Source: Lota lota | Lineage: Eukaryota; Chordata; Actinopteri; Gadiformes; Lotidae | NCBI GenBank assembly: GCA_026745465.1 | Contig: JACYXH010000242.1 | Span: 517,501-581,500, forward strand | Reading direction: 5' to 3' | DNA: 64,000 nt | Shown here: positions 60,046 to 64,000 of the stretch, one piece after another | Layout: each line of letters begins with the position of its first letter | Position numbering within the stretch: position 1 is the first letter of the stretch | Program-made: the position numbers and the translations under genes | The notes under the pieces: generated by a model | Told to the model about the DNA's origin: nothing | Databases searched by the model: none | The model's input: the letters and a program-made list of their open reading frames with translations, nothing else

Positions 60046-61138
60046 ACATAAAATGTACGTTGTTAATTGTAGTCGTAAAATGTAAATTGGCTCCACTATG
60101 CTATACGTGTTGGCCAGCTATAGGAAATACCTCATGAACATTAGTCGAAGAAAAAGTTAAAGAAGCAATCCTTGTGTCGTTTGGAATAACAGCACTTTGT
60201 AATTACTGTTGGCAATGCTTAAAGGCTCAATGTCAATGAAGGTCCACTGTAAAATGTATCCCTACTGCCTTAAATGTTTATTACTCTGGACACCATTATA
60301 CACTCTGACCCATTATTTGAGTCTGCCTTACATCGCCTTGAAAGCAGGTTTCTCAAGAGTGGGAAAGCCGAGAGTGAGGCCTGAGTCTACCACCCTTGTT
60401 TGTAAAGCCAATATCGTTACCAGACAAGATTTGCCAAAAGCAACATTTGCTCACATTCCATAATTCAATGAATCCGGACGCGGCCAAAGTCCAATGCCAA
60501 AGTACAATGCCAAAGTCTTCATATTCCAGTCTTGTTTCTGTGGAGTTACTGCCTGGATGCCAGCTGACGAACCGAACAAGTTGAGAGTCTCACCGGTCTT
60601 GTTAGATATCTTGTGGCAGCCTCTCTTCTTGTTCTGTCTTTATGTTTACCTCTGGACATGTGGACCCCTTTTGTGAAGCGTGGCCAGAACCTTCGGGCCC
60701 AGATGATGCGTGTCCAAGTCGTTATTTGTGGCTCAACCTGGCTGTCCATCTCGCTGGAAGCGTCCCTTGGAATGCTGTGGGGGGGCCTTCAGTACGATGG
60801 GGGCCGGGTGGTGTGTGTGTTCCCTCCCCATTGCTTTTCCTCCTTGGCTTTGTATGGCCTGTCTCCTTTAAATTATCGCTTTCTATCTTGTTTTTCTGTG
60901 TCTGTCCCCTGGCCCGTCGTCTCTCCCTTCCCACCTCCACCTGTCTTTGCCACTGTTGTATTTTTTTGTCTTTCTTGTCGTGGCATAATGCAAAGCGTTG
61001 TACCTCGGTATCTCCCTCCGGGGAGCGGTCTGACATTTGCACTTGGATGTTGCAGTCATTTGCTTTGTCCTTAAGCCCCAGAGCACACAAATCTTGACGA
61101 TGCACTTGAGACGTGGGCAAATATCAGCCTCTTCTAAT

Positions 61139-61141
<3 letters not shown>
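60046..61141. other. Unique sequence; no gene supported
   Basis: CCAATGCCAAAGTACAATGC then CAAAGTC near 60490-60516 is a short tandem of AATGCCAAAGT. Two overlapping plus-strand frames of about 150 codons (60613-61097) are Leu/Pro/Phe-rich without domains, and an opposing frame is equally open, so I do not call a gene. Confidence 0.45.

Positions 61142-61230
<89 letters not shown>
61142..61230. repeat. (CT)44 microsatellite
   Basis: A pure CT run of about 89 bp. Confidence 0.98.
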
Positions 61231-61232
<2 letters not shown>

Positions 61233-61581
61233 CACACATTGCCATGCATCCATATTTTGTTTCCTTCGTAACTCTGTTATGTCACATATGCACTCACCAT
61301 TCATTTCGTCCACACTTTCCTCATTCCCATTCGATTGTGTTGATTCCACTGTGTGTGTGAGGGAGTGTATTTGTGTGTGTGTGCATGCGTGTGTGTAGGA
61401 GTTAAGTATTCATGTGATTTTGCCATGACTGTTCTTCCATGGTTATCATAAGGGTAGGTGTTAAAGCAGCAGGCGGGAGCAGGCAATGTGTAATATATGA
61501 ATGCATTATTAATGGAAAGATGCATCTGAAGTGCTCGTTAAATATTGAACTAGTAACAGAGGAGGACCCCCAGGGAGGCAA
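61231..61581. other. Unique sequence with a short GT-rich patch; no gene seen
   Basis: GT words at 61350-61398; otherwise complex. Confidence 0.5.

Positions 61582-61627
<46 letters not shown>
61582..61627. repeat. (AC)23 microsatellite
   Basis: A pure AC run of about 46 bp. Confidence 0.97.
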
Positions 61628-61628
<1 letters not shown>

Positions 61629-62456
61629 CATTAGGAATGTAGGCCAGCTGGCTCTTGAGTCAGTTTACACCACAATGTGGACTGATGAGTGTGGAACGAC
61701 ACGTTTAGCTGTTAACAAGGTCAGTGCAGAACATTTGAATTGCAACACATTCCTCAGTTTACCTTGGCTAACGCTTGAGATAAGTCACATTTGCTGTTGC
61801 TAATGTTTCCACTTGGCTAGATTAGTTGCTGATACGTTGACGAGACGTTGTTTGTACTGGTGATGAAGTTAAATGCAAGAAGTACCTTGTCCTCAAATTA
61901 CTTGAAACATATTTTTTGGATGGAACTAATAGGTAACTAATAACTTGGCCTATCTAATAAAACTCAATTTTAATTGAGTTCACCAAATTACACAAAGCTG
62001 ATGATTATAAAACAAATCTGGAAAATTCTGGAAAAAGAAAGGATTCTCTGCACCAAAACCAAGTCCAAAACTGCACTGCAGACTGTGGCACATATTTGTT
62101 TAGTTTTTGTTTACCAAATGTCTTCAAATCCCGTTATACACACACCAGTGTCCACTCGATCTGCAATACTGGAGGGCCCCGACTAGAGGAGCACTGGCCC
62201 CGGAAACAGGGGAAATGTACAGTGTATTTCTCTGCCATCCTATCAAATTCTATTCTGCCCCCCTTCCCCCAATCATCACCTCCACCACCTTGCAAACCCA
62301 TATTCCATTAGCTCTCTGTTTCTGTGTGTTTCCAGTGGCCTATGAGTGTATGTGTGTGTGTGCATGCCCTCCTGCCTGCCTATGTTGAAAAGCTGGAAGG
62401 CTTACTCTGTGCCAAGAACCTAACGAGACCCAACAGAAAATGGTTGTGCACACATA

Positions 62457-62460
<4 letters not shown>
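61628..62460. other. Unique sequence; no gene seen
   Basis: AACTCAATT/AATTGAGTT (61961-61980) is a 9-bp-arm palindrome with a 2-nt centre. A C-rich patch lies near 62258-62300. Confidence 0.5.
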
Positions 62461-62493
<33 letters not shown>

Positions 62494-62520
62494 ACGCTTG
62501 AATGTGTGTGTGTGCACTTG
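62461..62520. repeat. (GT)15 with GT-rich extension
   Basis: A pure run covers 62461-62490, then GCGCACGC and a short second run. Confidence 0.95.
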
Positions 62521-62805
62521 TATGAGCGCTTGTCCCTTGTCAAATCAGCCGGTGAAGGGAAAATATGGGCTCGGGTTACGTGCCAGAAGGCAGACCATTT
62601 CACCTGCATATGGGCAGAAACAACAGGCCCGCATTCCAATGCACGCCTATGGCTCTCTGATGGTGTTTCTCCTGCCCTCCACGGCCTCACCTCAGTCCCC
62701 CAACCCCCACCCCACCCCACCCCTCCCCCAGTTATACGTCTTAGGACTCCGCATCCCAAAAGGTCAACACGGATCAAGTTGACTTCAAAACACTTTATGG
62801 AGTAG
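62521..62805. other. Unique sequence with CCCCACCCC patch; no gene seen
   Basis: A C-rich patch lies at 62698-62730. No exon is supported. Confidence 0.5.
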
Positions 62806-63057
62806 AGTACACACACTAAAACACATGCACTAACACACACAAAACATACAGTATAACATACTCACTAAAACACACAACCTAGAACACATGCTAAAGCGTA
62901 CGCGCACACAGAAACGTACACTGCCACAGAAATGGAGGCGAGTGCATGCACACATACACACACAGATACACACACAGGCATGAATGCACGCACACACTCA
63001 AAGGTGAGGAATCACCCAGACACATATCCGCTAGACTTTGCTACATGTAGCTGTGAG

Positions 63058-63092
<35 letters not shown>
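62806..63092. repeat. CA-rich region with ACTAAAACACA units
   Basis: ACTAAAACACAT, ACTAACACACAC and ACTAAAACACAC recur at 62814, 62830 and 62863. Pure CA closes the region at about 63060-63090. Confidence 0.88.
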
Positions 63093-63200
63093 CCACATTG
63101 ACCTACTTTGCAGGGCATGACCAGCAATAAGAGGCAGTCAATCGCTCCCTGACAGATCATTCACCATGCCTCTCTGTGTGAGACGTAATGTAGTGGAAAA

Positions 63201-63490
63201 GGTGTGTTTCTATGTGTGTGTGTTTATGGGTGTGTGTATGTGTTTGTGCTTCTGCGTGTGTGTGTTTTGTAAGTAAGTAATGTCTGCTTGTTACGGGATA
63301 GACTAGTGCATGTGTGTGTGTGTCTTTGTGTGTTTCTGCATATATGCGTGTGTTGTCAGTGAGTAATGCCTTTTTACGTGGTGGAATAGTGCGTATATCT
63401 TTGTGGCTTTGTGTGTTTCTGCATGTGTTTGTGTGTGAGTGCGAGTCAGTATGTTTCTGCATGTATGTGTGTGGGCTTGTGCGTGCATAA
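63201..63490. repeat. GT-rich minisatellite, period about 84-86 bp
   Basis: GTAAGTAATGTCTGC at 63273 recurs as GTGAGTAATGCCTTT at 63359 (86 bp). TGTGTTTCTGCA at 63329 recurs at 63412 (83 bp), with flanking partial copies near 63247 and 63451. GGGATAGACTAGTGC and GTGGAATAGTGC are also in register. Confidence 0.83.
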
Positions 63491-64000
63491 GAGAGAATAA
63501 CAGACACATTTTGCTAGCTAAAGCTATTCTTTGGTTGTCCTCGCAGCAGCGCATGCATGGGTGTCTCACAACGCTGAGCCCCGGCCGGTTGCATGCATGG
63601 CTTCCCTCGGGAGGTAGCCCGGGGTTGACGCGGGGGTCACAGCAACCAGTAGTAGCACCCCCCCACCCCCCCACCCCCACCCTTGGACACCCCACCCCCC
63701 CTTACGCCTCAGCTCCTTGGATCCGTAGCTCATGGAGCCAGACAGCCGGAAATAACAGCAGCACGCCAGTAGTTTTCTTTTCTTTTTTTCCTTGTATTAT
63801 TCCCAGTGAGGTCATGGCATTCCAAGGTCTAATGATCTCCCGTTTGGGGGGGTTGAATCCACCTTGTTGAATGGAATACAAATAAAACTTTATTTTTTGG
63901 TGTAAATTATCCATTTCTTGTTCGATATTGTGTCTTATCTGGCAAGACAAGTAGGGTCATATCTGAAGTTAATCCCACTATACAGAGATTTTTTTTAATG
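63491..64000. other. Unique sequence with C-rich patch; no gene seen
   Basis: GCATGCATGG occurs twice (63551, 63592) around a CpG-bearing stretch (CCCCGGCCGG). CCCCACCC words lie at 63658-63700. A 143-codon frame (63439-63870) crosses all of this without a domain. Confidence 0.5.

Noticed and set aside
60613..61120. Overlapping ~150-codon frames on both strands
   Set aside because: Three frames are open at once in C/T-rich DNA, which points to composition rather than a gene.

Overview
This window looks like non-coding vertebrate DNA, most likely from a ray-finned (teleost) fish. The reasons are the extreme density of long AC/GT and AG/CT microsatellites, several poly-C/poly-G homopolymers, and degenerate tRNA-derived SINEs. 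The SINE bodies carry motifs I associate with teleost SINEs: a CCTTGAGCAA core and a CTTTGGATAAAAGCGTCTG tail. I cannot name the species. There is no prokaryotic gene organisation. I found no protein-coding gene, rRNA, functional tRNA, CRISPR array or operon that I can support. Nearly every long open frame is a dinucleotide repeat read as protein (Ser-Leu, Cys-Val, Thr-His, Arg-Glu) or a short chance frame.

Layout. 0-5 kb: CA/CT-rich DNA, a 34-bp minisatellite (1185-1376), a SINE remnant (2424-2540), a 71-nt poly-C tract and a 100-bp (TG)n. 5-14.7 kb: mostly unique sequence with a homeodomain-motif-rich block (8940-9130), a 400-bp segment between long direct repeats (11121-11602) and two SINE fragments. 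14.7-23.5 kb: dense microsatellites and a purine-rich degenerate satellite. 23.5-28.6 kb: mainly unique, with hAT-like relics and three splice-signal oddities. 28.6-35.3 kb: the longest (GA)n/(CT)n tracts, up to 167 bp, plus CA- and purine-rich higher-order repeats. 35.3-47.4 kb: mostly unique, with CpG-dense, promoter-like patches (35.8, 40.8-41.1, 43.9 and 44.8 kb) and the best-preserved SINE (45190-45440). 47.4-58.3 kb: two more SINEs and many microsatellites. 58.3-64 kb: a 22-bp palindrome, a microRNA-sized hairpin, further microsatellites and an 84-bp-period GT minisatellite.

No gene set works together here. The simplest reading is an intergenic region, or a long intron, of a gene whose exons lie outside the window. 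The items most worth a second look are the 58610-58690 hairpin, the CpG-dense TATA-bearing block at 40.83-41.14 kb, the splice-signal cluster at 25.95-27.90 kb, and the homeodomain-motif-rich unique blocks that could be conserved enhancers.
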